A stretch of 44,813 nt of DNA from the NCBI GenBank assembly GCA_017987895.1, contig JAGNSU010000018.1:1-44813 (forward strand). The letters are read 5' to 3'. The notes under the pieces are model-generated. The model worked only from the letters and a program-made list of their open reading frames with translations, made no database searches and was not told the DNA's origin. The first letter of the stretch is position 1. Each line of letters starts with the position of its first letter. Both the position numbers and the translations under genes were made by a program. This document shows, one piece after another, positions 17,355 to 25,471 of this stretch. Source of the DNA: Flavobacteriales bacterium (lineage in GTDB: Bacteria; Bacteroidota; Bacteroidia; Flavobacteriales_F; PHOS-HE28).

Positions 17355-17738
17355 ATGGACCGATTCGAATTGCCGGCCACGGACAAGACGCCCCATGTAG
17401 TGCTGGACCCCGCCACTGGCCGTTTCGAGATAAGTGGCTCCTCCATACACGAGAACGCCGACCGGTTCTACGCTCCCATTTTCGACCGGCTCAAAGAATA
17501 TCTCGCGCGGCCCTTCCGCACCACCACGGTGCGGGTGTCCCTGATCTACTTCAATTCCAGCTCAGCGAAATACCTCCTGGACCTCTTGATGCTGCTGGAT
17601 GATCAACACGCCGCAGGCACCACTAAGGTGGTCCTTGAGTGGTGCTTCGCCGAGGATGATCTGGACATGCGCGAAGCTGGCCAGGATTACCAGGGGTTGC
17701 TCGATATGCCCGTAAAGCTGGTGCCCAGACCTGTCTGA
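17355..17738 (+). CDS. SiaC family (DUF1987) regulatory phosphoprotein
   Basis: This 127-residue protein belongs to the DUF1987/SiaC family. In Pseudomonas, SiaC is phosphorylated on a threonine by SiaB and, when unphosphorylated, activates a diguanylate cyclase. The family core FEISGSSIHENADRFYAP lies at about residues 24-41. The phospho-site region YFNSSSAKYLLDLL lies at about 65-78, with serines at the position of the known phosphorylated residue. No siaA, siaB or siaD homologue is adjacent, so the partner proteins must be elsewhere. Its start is fixed by the -7 box and the family N terminus. Confidence 0.82.
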   Translation: MDRFELPATDKTPHVVLDPATGRFEISGSSIHENADRFYAPIFDRLKEYLARPFRTTTVRVSLIYFNSSSAKYLLDLLMLLDDQHAAGTTKVVLEWCFAEDDLDMREAGQDYQGLLDMPVKLVPRPV

Positions 17739-17746
17739 CCGCGAGG

Positions 17747-18598
17747 TCATCGGTCACCGAACCGTTCGGTCCAGACCCGCTCGTGGATGGAAAGGCCGTC
17801 AAGGAAGTAGAATGTTCTCCCCCACGAATGATCCACCTTGCGATACACCTGGACCAGGTGGCCCGAACGACAAGTGCGCTGTAGTACGATCGCTTGACCT
17901 TCCTTGAACTGTTCTTCCTGTACGCCGTCCCGAAGGACCGCCTCCGCTATTCCCGCGTGTTCGATCGCCTGTCCTGGGGGAACCGGGACCGCTTTCCTGA
18001 CCACCTGCGCTCGTGGGGCCGCGGTCTGGCCAACGCTGATCGTCGCTGACCTTTCGGCGGATGGTGTTCCGCTCGCTGTGTGTTCTGGCACTGCCTCCTC
18101 CACGGCGGAAGCGACAGGGGTGGTTAGGACCTCGGGGACCTCATTCATCGGAGCGCCTCTGCCAGACCCTGGAACGGGATCGGGGATCGGAGCGGAGGAC
18201 GTCGGTCCGGATGGGACCAGTGTCGCCTCACGTGCCGCTTCCGCCTCCTTCAGCGCGGCGTCGCGCTTGGAGATCAGTACCCGTAGGTCGTCGATCTTCA
18301 CTTTCGGATACACGTTCAACGGCCGGCGCTCGCGGGCCTTTTCGAAGACCGCCATGGCGTCATCGAACCGCTGGGCCTGGAAATGGCGCTCGGCGCTCTC
18401 CATAAGCGCGAGATACTCGACGTCCTGGTTCGCCTCATTCTCCTCCTGCTTGGCCATACGGGTGCGTTCTTTGGCGCTCAACTGCGCGAACGACCCGGCC
18501 GGATCATCGTCCCGCCGTTCCTGACACCAGCCCAGCGATCCCCACAAGCAGCCCACGGCCACCAGTCCTATCCGTACGATCATAGCGGGGCGGTCCAT
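17747..18598 (-). CDS. exported hypothetical protein with Pro/Ala-rich linker
   Basis: This 283-residue protein has a signal peptide (about residues 1-25, ending near GWCQ). A charged helical region at about 26-125 includes one TPR-like pair around SAERHFQAQRFDDAMAVFEKA. A low-complexity Pro/Ser/Ala linker spans about 140-215. A compact C-terminal domain ends with RTFYFLDGLSIHERVW. The ATG at 18598 is chosen for its signal peptide and an AGGAGG-like run just upstream; MIV at 18583 is an alternative. No family was recognised. It is convergent with the SiaC-like gene, eight bases apart. Confidence 0.6.
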   Translation of the reverse strand: MDRPAMIVRIGLVAVGCLWGSLGWCQERRDDDPAGSFAQLSAKERTRMAKQEENEANQDVEYLALMESAERHFQAQRFDDAMAVFEKARERRPLNVYPKVKIDDLRVLISKRDAALKEAEAAREATLVPSGPTSSAPIPDPVPGSGRGAPMNEVPEVLTTPVASAVEEAVPEHTASGTPSAERSATISVGQTAAPRAQVVRKAVPVPPGQAIEHAGIAEAVLRDGVQEEQFKEGQAIVLQRTCRSGHLVQVYRKVDHSWGRTFYFLDGLSIHERVWTERFGDR

Positions 18599-18756
18599 AC
18601 AGGAGGGCAACGATACGTAGCTGGGGGATCCCACGAAGGAGCACGACGCACCAGTGATCAACATGCACTGGTGGGCGGCCTTCGAGCGGTCCATCCCCTT
18701 TCAACGCGCTTCCTGCGTTCCGGTTGCGGAACATCCGCTCGGGCTTGCCCCCCACT

Positions 18757-18764
18757 TACCTTCG
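18757..18764 (+). promoter_or_regulatory. -7 box upstream of the coiled-coil lipoprotein
   Basis: TACCTTCG ends 20 bases before the ATG at 18785. Confidence 0.5.
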
Positions 18765-18784
18765 AGGCCTATCACCAACCGCCC

Positions 18785-19624
18785 ATGAAGCATTTCCTCC
18801 CCATTACCGCGCTCGCACTGCTCTTTGGAGCCTGCGAACAAGACCCGACCCAGAGCGAACAGTATAAAGGCCTTGCGGATCAGAAGTTCCAAACCGAAGT
18901 GGCCCTGGCCGCCAAGGACAGTTCGCTCAATGCCATGTTCGAATCCTTCAACAGGATCAATGAGAACATGCGCACCATCAAGGAGAAGCAAGGGATGCTG
19001 GACGATACCACGCCGGGAGCCGAGCCCAGCGATGACATGGAGCAACGCATGGCCAGCGATCTCGCCCGGATCGACGAACTACTGGCCCAGAACCGGGATC
19101 TGATCTCCAAGCTGCGCAAGGATGCCAAGGCCAATACCGGTGCCATCGCTGCCTTGCAAAAAACCCTGGATGAACTTGAACGCACCGTGGCCGAAAAGGA
19201 CAGCGAGATCACCGGTTTGAAGGAGCAACTGCTCAGCGCCAACAGTTCGCTGGCCACCTTGATGGAGATGTACCGCGACAAGGAGCAACAAGCCGCCATG
19301 CAGCGCGACGAGCTCAACAAGGCCTTCTACGTGATCGGCACCGCCAAGGAACTCACGGAGAAAGGGATCTTGACAAAAGAAGGCGGCGTGGTGGGTATCG
19401 GGGCGGTGAAGAAGCTGAACACCGCAGGCTTGAGCACCGAACTCTTCAAGCAGGTGGACATCACCCAGACCCTTGAGATACCTCTGATGGTGAAAAAGGC
19501 CAAGCTGGTGAGCACCCATCCCAATGGAAGCTACAAACTGGAGGGCGAGGTGGACAAGTTGGTGATCAGCGACCCCAACGCGTTCTGGAGCGCCTCGAAA
19601 TACCTGGTGATCGTGGTCGATTGA
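18785..19624 (+). CDS. coiled-coil lipoprotein
   Basis: This 279-residue protein has a lipoprotein signal (lipobox LFGAC, Cys17). A long helical region at about 35-185 carries heptad-like Leu/Ile/Ala spacing and many Lys and Glu, which predicts a coiled coil. The C-terminal part (about 195-279) is a compact domain with a KLV-STHPNGSYKLEG strand pair. Proteins of this build are frequent and unnamed in Bacteroidetes. It probably sits on the periplasmic side of a membrane as a spacer or scaffold. A 22-bp terminator stem begins six bases after its stop. Confidence 0.7.
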   Translation: MKHFLPITALALLFGACEQDPTQSEQYKGLADQKFQTEVALAAKDSSLNAMFESFNRINENMRTIKEKQGMLDDTTPGAEPSDDMEQRMASDLARIDELLAQNRDLISKLRKDAKANTGAIAALQKTLDELERTVAEKDSEITGLKEQLLSANSSLATLMEMYRDKEQQAAMQRDELNKAFYVIGTAKELTEKGILTKEGGVVGIGAVKKLNTAGLSTELFKQVDITQTLEIPLMVKKAKLVSTHPNGSYKLEGEVDKLVISDPNAFWSASKYLVIVVD

Positions 19625-19630
19625 TCTCCT

Positions 19631-19679
19631 CGGGACCAAAGAGAAAGGCCGGATCGACCGGCCTTTCTCTTTGGTCCCG
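19631..19679. terminator. 22-bp perfect bidirectional terminator stem
   Basis: Positions 19631-19652 and 19658-19679 are perfectly complementary (22 pairs) around a five-base loop ATCGA. The stem contains AAAGAGAAAGG on one side and CCTTTCTCTTT on the other. It lies between convergent genes (lipoprotein and dienoyl-CoA reductase), so it can serve both. Confidence 0.85.
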
Positions 19680-19757
19680 ATAGGCGCGATCAGTGGATCG
19701 TTGTCCGGTCTACCCTCTGTGATCGGGGAAGCGAACGCGCAACAGCGGTTCTCACGG

Positions 19758-20639
19758 TCAGCTACCGCGTGTGCCCCGCACCATCTGTTCGATCGCGTCC
19801 CACATACCGGGTTCCACCTCCTCCAGCATATTGAACTGCCCCGCGCCCTTCAGCCATTCCCCACCGTCGATGGTCACGACCTCTCCGTTCACATACCCCG
19901 AATAGGCAGAAATGAGATAGGCGGCCAGATCCGCTAACTCCTGATGCTCTCCCACACGGCCGAGCGGAACACGTTTGGCCAGATCGAACCGCTCCATCAT
20001 TTCTCCGGGCAGTAGCCTGCTCCACGCCCCCTTCGTGGGGAAGGGCCCCGGGGCGATCGCGTTGGTCCGAATGCCGTACCGTGCCCATTCCACCGCGAGC
20101 GAGCGTGTGAGTGCGAGCACACCCGCCTTCGCGCAGGCGCTTGGCACCACGTATCCGCTGCCGGTCCACGCATAGGTGGTGGTGATGTTCAGTACCGCCT
20201 TATCGCGCTCCTTGCGGGCGATCCACTCCTTGCCGAAAGCCAACGTGCAGTTCACACTACCCATCAGCACGATGTCGATGATCACCTCGAACGCTTTGCT
20301 GCTGAGGCGCTCCGTAGGGCTGATGAAATTGCCCGCCGCATTGTTCACCAACCCGTCCACCCGGCCGAAGCGGGCATGGACCGCTTGTACCAGTTGTTCC
20401 ACTTCGAGGTACTTGCGCACATCGCACGCCACCGCGAGCACTTCGCCCTTGGTCTGTTCGCGCAACTCGGCCGCAGCCTTCTCCAGCACCTCCTGTTTCC
20501 GACTGGTGATACAGACATGCGCGCCCAGTTCCAGGAAATAGGCGGCCATACTTCGCCCAAGACCAGTGCCACCTCCGGTCACTACGATCACCTGTCCCTT
20601 CAGCGCGTTCTCGCGCAACATGCCTTTGCGTTGTTCCAT
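19758..20639 (-). CDS. SDR family 2,4-dienoyl-CoA reductase
   Basis: This 293-residue NADPH-dependent short-chain dehydrogenase/reductase is predicted to reduce 2,4-dienoyl-CoA during breakdown of unsaturated fatty acids. The cofactor loop TGGGTGLG is at residues 21-28 and NNAAGNF follows at about 99-105. The segment TTYAWTGSGYVVPSACAKAG replaces the common SDR Ser-Tyr-Lys layout. The C-terminal DGGEWL...GQFN...WDAIEQMVRGTRGS region fits my memory of the mitochondrial DECR1 enzyme closely, which favours this over a general FabG-like role. The gene begins five bases after the TPR gene stop, so they form one operon. Confidence 0.82.
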   Translation of the reverse strand: MEQRKGMLRENALKGQVIVVTGGGTGLGRSMAAYFLELGAHVCITSRKQEVLEKAAAELREQTKGEVLAVACDVRKYLEVEQLVQAVHARFGRVDGLVNNAAGNFISPTERLSSKAFEVIIDIVLMGSVNCTLAFGKEWIARKERDKAVLNITTTYAWTGSGYVVPSACAKAGVLALTRSLAVEWARYGIRTNAIAPGPFPTKGAWSRLLPGEMMERFDLAKRVPLGRVGEHQELADLAAYLISAYSGYVNGEVVTIDGGEWLKGAGQFNMLEEVEPGMWDAIEQMVRGTRGS

Positions 20640-20644
20640 GCGGT

Positions 20645-21643
20645 CTACGGTGCGTTGCTCCCGCCCGGCGCATTGCGCTGTGGTCGCGGTAGGCCCGGTC
20701 CATCCTTGGGGAGGTCCTGGGGTACCGGCACGGTCGGGCAATCCTTCAACAGTTCGCTGAGTTCGTTCCCATAGAGCGGCGTGCCACCCATCGCCATCGC
20801 TTCACGGAAGTGGGCGCAGGCTTCCTTCGTCGCACCTTTTTTGCTGGCCAACATTCCCAAATTCCGTTGTACGTAAGGATTGCTGTTGTTCTTGCGGCCC
20901 GCCAGCTCGATGTCCCGTTCGGCTTTGCGCAGCTCATCGAGCTGCAACCAACTGTAGCCGCGGTTGTTCAATGCGAAGCTGTAGTTCGGGTTGAACTTGA
21001 TGGCCTGATCGTAGTCCGCGATCGCCCGCTTGTGGTCGCCGAAGGCGGCCCAGCGGTGGAACCCGCGGCTGTTCCAGTTCACCGGATCGCGCGGCGCGAG
21101 CGCAATGGCCTGATCGAGGTCCATACGGGCGTTCGCCGAATCACCGAGCTGGGCGTAGCACGCCCCACGCTCCCTCAGCGTGTTCGGAGCGGGGGCCTTG
21201 GTGATCAACATGGTGAGCAATGGGAGCGCCTCGGTGCAGCGGTGGGCCATGCCGTAAGCCATGGCCAAACGCAGGTCGCGTTCGGGACCTGCGGGGAGGG
21301 AATGGAATCGCACGATGGCGCTATCGGCCTGGTTCATGCCCAAGAACGCGATGCCGGACTGCATCACGGTCGCCGCGTTCCCGGGGTCCAGCGCCAAAGC
21401 CTCTGCCGCATCGCTGCGGGCGGCGGCATATTCACCCAGTTTGTTGTACGCCTCCGCGCGCAGTGGGATGAAGACGGCGCGATCCCCTCCACGAGCGAGA
21501 AAGGTCCCGCACTTGCGGAGCGCCACCAACGCCTTGCCCCGATCCAGAGCCGAGCGCACCTGGGCGGCGCCTTTGCTTCCCTGCGCCTGGGCAGGGCCCA
21601 TGGACCACAAGGACCAAACGACCACGAACACGAACGCACGCAT
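20645..21643 (-). CDS. exported TPR-repeat protein
   Basis: This 332-residue protein has a signal peptide (about residues 1-20, ending AQAQG) and six or more tetratricopeptide repeats. The clearest are AYNKLGEYAAARSDAAEALALDPGN, ACYAQLGDSANARMDLDQAIALAP, and SFALNNRGYSWLQLDELRKAERDIELA. The C terminus is Pro-rich. Such proteins scaffold other envelope proteins; no partner can be named. The ATG at 21643 gives the signal peptide and lies four bases downstream of a TACCTTCG box, so the mRNA may be leaderless. Confidence 0.8.
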   Translation of the reverse strand: MRAFVFVVVWSLWSMGPAQAQGSKGAAQVRSALDRGKALVALRKCGTFLARGGDRAVFIPLRAEAYNKLGEYAAARSDAAEALALDPGNAATVMQSGIAFLGMNQADSAIVRFHSLPAGPERDLRLAMAYGMAHRCTEALPLLTMLITKAPAPNTLRERGACYAQLGDSANARMDLDQAIALAPRDPVNWNSRGFHRWAAFGDHKRAIADYDQAIKFNPNYSFALNNRGYSWLQLDELRKAERDIELAGRKNNSNPYVQRNLGMLASKKGATKEACAHFREAMAMGGTPLYGNELSELLKDCPTVPVPQDLPKDGPGLPRPQRNAPGGSNAP

Positions 21644-21647
21644 GGGC

Positions 21648-21655
21648 CGAAGGTA
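21648..21655 (-). promoter_or_regulatory. -7 box of the TPR gene
   Basis: On the minus strand TACCTTCG ends four bases before the ATG at 21643. A transcription start a few bases beyond the box would fall on or next to the start codon. Confidence 0.5.
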
Positions 21656-21687
21656 TCCACGATACCATGCCGCCGCCGCAGCCGTTG

Positions 21688-21695
21688 TAGCTTTG
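21688..21695 (+). promoter_or_regulatory. -7 box of the 25-residue-repeat gene
   Basis: TAGCTTTG, an exact TAnnTTTG match, ends 14 bases before the ATG at 21710. It is divergent to the box at 21648-21655. Confidence 0.55.
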
Positions 21696-21709
21696 TTCGA
21701 CACGGTACC

Positions 21710-22123
21710 ATGCGCAGTGAATACCCCGCCAAAGTGCTGCTCGCCTGGGGTGAGGCCATCGGTGGTCATGCACCCTTGCGCGACTGGCTGATGGGCCATG
21801 GTTACCCGGAACTGGGCATCTTCACCTTCGCGTTGCGCAACAAAGAGGACGCGCGCAAATGGTTGATGACGAACGGACATCCCCATCTGATGGCGCTGAT
21901 CACCGGCATCGAAGGGGATACGAAAGCGCTCGACTGGTTGGAGCGCAACGGGTTCAACGTGTTGAAACAAGTGGCGCTTACCGGCGATGGCGACAAGGAG
22001 GCCTTCGAGTGGCTGCTTCGGCACGGACATCGCGAGCTGGCGATGATCGGCACGCGCATGCACCGCGTGAAATCCGACATGGATGATGCCTACGGAGATA
22101 TCCACAGGTTCGCACAGGAATAG
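21710..22123 (+). CDS. conserved-looking protein of four 25-residue repeats
   Basis: This 137-residue cytosolic protein has no recognised domain name. It consists mainly of four consecutive units of exactly 25 residues (23-47, 48-72, 73-97, 98-122). Each has the pattern WL-x3-G-(Y/H/F)-x2-L followed by a hydrophobic helix and a charged turn. A degenerate unit seems to precede residue 23. The units are probably helical pairs that stack as a small solenoid, distinct from TPR (34) and ankyrin (33). The Trp-Leu and Gly positions are invariant within the protein. It is divergent from the TPR gene. Confidence 0.7.
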   Translation: MRSEYPAKVLLAWGEAIGGHAPLRDWLMGHGYPELGIFTFALRNKEDARKWLMTNGHPHLMALITGIEGDTKALDWLERNGFNVLKQVALTGDGDKEAFEWLLRHGHRELAMIGTRMHRVKSDMDDAYGDIHRFAQE

Positions 22124-22131
22124 GCTGCGGA

Positions 22132-22725
22132 TCATTCATCAACAGGTGATCCATGCCGGTTCAGCCGGTGTAAGAGGACCACATCGAAAAGAACATGTGC
22201 TATCACGGCAGGCAATAAGCCGAGGTGCTGCGCCACCAACCCATACACGAACATGCATAGCACCAGATAGCTGCCGTACACCGAAACGCGGGCATCACGC
22301 GGGTTCAAGTAGCCGTGCAACGCTACGAAAGCGATGGCGGTGAGCGGGATCCCCAGCCAATACTGCAGCGCACCACGGAAGAGCAGCTCCTCTCCCACGC
22401 CCGCGCTGAAGGAGATCATCCACCGATCGCGCCGGTCACCGGTCCAAGGCCGCAACAATCGCGTGTAGCGTTCGGTGACGGGCACCAGATAGGGGCGTTG
22501 CAACAACCACCAAGCGCCTGCCGCTGTGATCGCCCCGAGCGTAAGTCCGATCACCACCAGGACGTACCAAGGGTCGTTCCCGATGATCACCGGAACGATG
22601 GCGCGCCCTTGGACAGGACCGATGAGCACCAAACCAAGGCCACCCATGCCCACAAGGGTAAGCGCGGCCAGCAGCCGCAAGACCGAGCGGCCGGGTCCTT
22701 CCGTTTCAGCGGTCGGATGATCCAT
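22132..22725 (-). CDS. CPBP family intramembrane protease (CAAX protease-like)
   Basis: This is a 197-residue polytopic membrane protein of the CPBP/Rce1-like group. The signature motifs are Glu112-Glu113 with Arg117 in GVGEELLFRG, His137 in VALHGYLN, and His177 with Asp181 in AHVLFDV. These form the glutamate/histidine active site of the family. About five membrane segments are visible. Substrates are unknown. The start overlaps the end of the AAA+ ATPase gene by 20 bases, so it is the third gene of a likely VWA-ATPase-protease transcript. Confidence 0.82.
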   Translation of the reverse strand: MDHPTAETEGPGRSVLRLLAALTLVGMGGLGLVLIGPVQGRAIVPVIIGNDPWYVLVVIGLTLGAITAAGAWWLLQRPYLVPVTERYTRLLRPWTGDRRDRWMISFSAGVGEELLFRGALQYWLGIPLTAIAFVALHGYLNPRDARVSVYGSYLVLCMFVYGLVAQHLGLLPAVIAHVLFDVVLLHRLNRHGSPVDE

Positions 22726-24223
22726 CCTCAGGATCGTCGTCCGGGCCTTTGTGCGAGAGCACGCTGTTGAACAGGTCGGTGAAGGTGACCTTCCCCACCA
22801 ACATGCTCCGGCCCACCCGGCTATGCTCCGCGAGCCCGTGCAATACGAACTCGCTCCATACGGCCACCTCCCATTGTTCCAGATACGCGTGTTGCTTCCG
22901 CACCAGATCATAAAGCCCGGGCACGTTCCCGAGCACCTCACCATAGGCATCGTTCGGGGCATCGCTCATCAGATCGGCCTGTGATCCATCAAAGTGCGCG
23001 ATGATCCCCACATACGGATCGGGACGTTGTTTCTGTGGCGACTTATCCGGTCCTGCACGTTTGCGCGCCTTCGCCGGGTCGGGAAAAAGCTCACTGAACA
23101 CATTGCGGATGGCAAGGCCCAGCAAGTGGTGAGCCACCTTTTCCGGACCTTCCTGTTCCCCTTCGTAGACCAGCTCGATCTTTCCGGTGATGGCCGGCAC
23201 CACAGCCTGTAGATCGCCGATACGCACCACCGTGCGTTCCTCGCCATTGCGCAGGGCCCGGCGTTCGGCCGCGCTGATCACGCTCTCCAACGCACTTATC
23301 GTAAGACGCGCACTGACACCGCTCCTGCGGTCCACGAACTCGCTCGCACGGGCTTCCAGCGCGATCCGTTCAATGAGCACGCGGATCAGTTCCGGAACGC
23401 GGACGCGCGTGGCCTGCTCCTTCGGGGTGCGCACTTCCTGCTGCGTGATCCGCATGCCCAGTTCGATGGAGGGTGGATAGTGCGTGAGGATCTGGCTCTG
23501 GATCCGGTCCTTCAACGGCGTGATGATGGCGCCGCGATTGGTGTAGTCCTCCGGGTTGGCGGTGAACACGAATTGGATGTCCAGCGGCAGCCGCAACTTG
23601 AACCCGCGGATCTGTACGTCGCCTTCCTGCAGAATGTTGAACAGCGCCACCTGGATGCGCGGCTGAAGGTCCGGGAGTTCGTTGATCACGAAGATGCCCC
23701 GATGTGACCGCGGGATCAAGCCGAAATGGATCACGCGTTCGTCGCTGTAGTCCAGTTTCAGATTGGCGGCCTTGATCGGATCGCTATCGCCGATCAGGTC
23801 GGCCACGGTGACGTCCGGCGTGGCCAGCTTCTCCGCGTAGCGTTGATCGCGGTGCAGCCAGGTGATCGGGGTCGCATCCCCTTTTGCCGCGATAAGGTCT
23901 TTGGCGAAGCGCGAGATGGGTGCGAGCGGATCATCGTTGATCTCGCTGCCCTCCACGATAGGGATCCATTCATCCAGCAGTTGCACCAGCGAACGCGCCA
24001 TACGCGTCTTCGCCTGGCCACGCAGACCGAGCAGGTTGATACTGTGCCCCGCGAGTATGGCCCGCTCCAACGCGGGGACCACGGTGTCCTCGTACCCATG
24101 GATGCCATCGAACAACGGCTTCTTCGCCTGGATGCGCGCGATGAGGTTGGCGCGTAGCTCCTCCTTCACGGTGCGGCTGCGGTAGCCGCTTTGCTTGAGT
24201 TCGCCTAGGGTGATCGCTTTCAT
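22706..24223 (-). CDS. MoxR/magnesium-chelatase-type AAA+ ATPase
   Basis: This 505-residue cytosolic AAA+ ATPase resembles the ChlI/MoxR branch. Walker A is GLRGQAKT (66-73), Walker B is GIFVINEL (176-183), sensor 1 is in FTANPEDY (about 220-227), and an Arg-finger candidate is Arg240 in LKDR. A C-terminal region of about 170 residues after the AAA+ core is not assigned. Such ATPases work with VWA-domain partners to mature or remodel client proteins. The partner is encoded 53 bases upstream. Chlorophyll or cobalamin metal chelation is not implied, because no large chelatase subunit is present. Confidence 0.85.
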   Translation of the reverse strand: MKAITLGELKQSGYRSRTVKEELRANLIARIQAKKPLFDGIHGYEDTVVPALERAILAGHSINLLGLRGQAKTRMARSLVQLLDEWIPIVEGSEINDDPLAPISRFAKDLIAAKGDATPITWLHRDQRYAEKLATPDVTVADLIGDSDPIKAANLKLDYSDERVIHFGLIPRSHRGIFVINELPDLQPRIQVALFNILQEGDVQIRGFKLRLPLDIQFVFTANPEDYTNRGAIITPLKDRIQSQILTHYPPSIELGMRITQQEVRTPKEQATRVRVPELIRVLIERIALEARASEFVDRRSGVSARLTISALESVISAAERRALRNGEERTVVRIGDLQAVVPAITGKIELVYEGEQEGPEKVAHHLLGLAIRNVFSELFPDPAKARKRAGPDKSPQKQRPDPYVGIIAHFDGSQADLMSDAPNDAYGEVLGNVPGLYDLVRKQHAYLEQWEVAVWSEFVLHGLAEHSRVGRSMLVGKVTFTDLFNSVLSHKGPDDDPEDGSSDR

Positions 24224-24276
24224 AGTATCGGGGAGGGAAATTTCCCACCCGTGCGGCGGGATAGGGATGCTTGGGG

Positions 24277-25368
24277 CTAAGAAGCTTTGCGGCTTGATGC
24301 GTGATCGCGGAACACCATGTCCGCGAGGCCTTGCAGCCCGGTGTAGAACGCACGGCCCTGGTTCACTTCGGTGAATTTCTCGATGAAACGTTGCAGGTAG
24401 TTGTCCCGCGCGATCATGAACGTGGTGATCGGAATGCCCGCCTTACGAGCGCGTATGGCGGCATCCAATGTGCGTGCTACGATGAAGTCGTCCAAGCCGA
24501 AGCTGTTCATGTAGTACTCGCCGTCGCGCTTGATACAGCTCGGTTTTCCGTCCGTGATCATCACGATGCGACGGTTCTTCAGCTTGCGGCGGCGGAGAAT
24601 ATCCATGGCGAGTTCCAGCCCTGCCACCGTGTTGGTATGGAACGGGCCCACTTGCAAATAGGGCAGGTCCTTCAAGCTTACCTGCCAGGCATCGTTGCCG
24701 AAGACCACGATATCCAGCGTATCCTTCGGATAACGTCGCTCGATCAATTCCGCCAGCGCCATGGCCACCTTCTTGGCCGGGGTGATGCGGTCCTCGCCGT
24801 ATAGGATCATACTGTGGCTGATGTCCAGCATGAGCACCGTGGCGCAAGCGCTCTGGTGTTCGGTCTCGATCACTTCCAGGTCATCCTCGCTCAGCCGCAG
24901 ATCATCGATGCCACGTTGCTGCGCGTTGCGGATGCTGTCGCTCATGGCCACTTGCTCGATGGGATCGCCGAAGCGGAACGAGCGTCGATCGCTCGTGGGC
25001 TCATCGCCAGGTCCCGTGCGACGTAGCGCATGGTTGCCACGATCGCTTTTCTGCAACTTACCGAACACCTGGTCCAACGCCCGCTCGCGGATGAGCTTCT
25101 CTCCTTTGGCCGTGAGCCCGGGCCCTTTGCCTTTGCCCGGACGATCGCCGATGACCCCGTGTTTGCGCAAGTCGGCCTTGAAGTCCTCCAGCGTATACTT
25201 CTCGTTGAAGAACCCATGCTCCTTGTCCAACTCCTTCATCCAGTTCAGCGCCTCCTCCACATCACCGCTGGTATGGGTGAGCAACTCCAGAAAAAGCGGC
25301 AACAGCTTCTCGAACGGAGAGCGGTCGTCCTTCGGCGGAACGTACTTCGCGAAACGGTGGCCGAGCAT
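24277..25368 (-). CDS. VWA-domain protein, partner of the AAA+ ATPase
   Basis: This 363-residue cytosolic protein has a helical N-terminal half and a von Willebrand A domain from about residue 175. The metal-ion-dependent adhesion site DISHS lies at 182-186, and the later MIDAS residues are in the TVAGLEL and MITDGKPS segments. VWA proteins of this layout pair with MoxR-type ATPases as BchD pairs with BchI. A TACCTTTC box (minus strand) ends four bases before the ATG. The gene leads the likely VWA-ATPase-CPBP transcript. Confidence 0.85.
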   Translation of the reverse strand: MLGHRFAKYVPPKDDRSPFEKLLPLFLELLTHTSGDVEEALNWMKELDKEHGFFNEKYTLEDFKADLRKHGVIGDRPGKGKGPGLTAKGEKLIRERALDQVFGKLQKSDRGNHALRRTGPGDEPTSDRRSFRFGDPIEQVAMSDSIRNAQQRGIDDLRLSEDDLEVIETEHQSACATVLMLDISHSMILYGEDRITPAKKVAMALAELIERRYPKDTLDIVVFGNDAWQVSLKDLPYLQVGPFHTNTVAGLELAMDILRRRKLKNRRIVMITDGKPSCIKRDGEYYMNSFGLDDFIVARTLDAAIRARKAGIPITTFMIARDNYLQRFIEKFTEVNQGRAFYTGLQGLADMVFRDHASSRKAS

Positions 25369-25372
25369 GGGA

Positions 25373-25380
25373 GAAAGGTA
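25373..25380 (-). promoter_or_regulatory. -7 box of the VWA gene
   Basis: On the minus strand TACCTTTC ends four bases before the ATG at 25368. Confidence 0.45.
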
Positions 25381-25428
25381 ACGCCGCTGCTGGCCGATGG
25401 TTCGTTCCGAATACCGCTGGAATGAAGA

Positions 25429-25450
25429 AGCCCCCGCCGAAGCGAGGGCT
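25429..25450 (-). terminator. terminator of the T9SS cargo gene
   Basis: On the minus strand AGCCCTCGC-TTCG-GCGGGGGCT forms a nine-pair stem (one G-U pair) with a stable TTCG tetraloop, followed by TCTTCATT. It lies 21 bases after the stop at 25472. Confidence 0.8.
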
Positions 25451-25471
25451 CCACATGCGTTGTTCGCGCCA

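Noticed and set aside
19758-20639. FabG-type 3-oxoacyl-ACP reductase call for the SDR protein
   Set aside because: The TTTYAWTGSGYVVPSA segment and the C-terminal GQFN...TRGS region fit 2,4-dienoyl-CoA reductase better than FabG.
24235-24246. GGGAAATTTCCC palindrome between the AAA+ and VWA genes
   Set aside because: A single 12-base palindrome without flanking support; it could be an operator or chance, and nothing else in the gap favours a function.
22706-25368. Magnesium chelatase for chlorophyll or cobalamin synthesis
   Set aside because: The AAA+ and VWA proteins resemble ChlI and ChlD in build, but no ChlH-type large subunit or tetrapyrrole gene is present. A general MoxR/VWA pair fits better.
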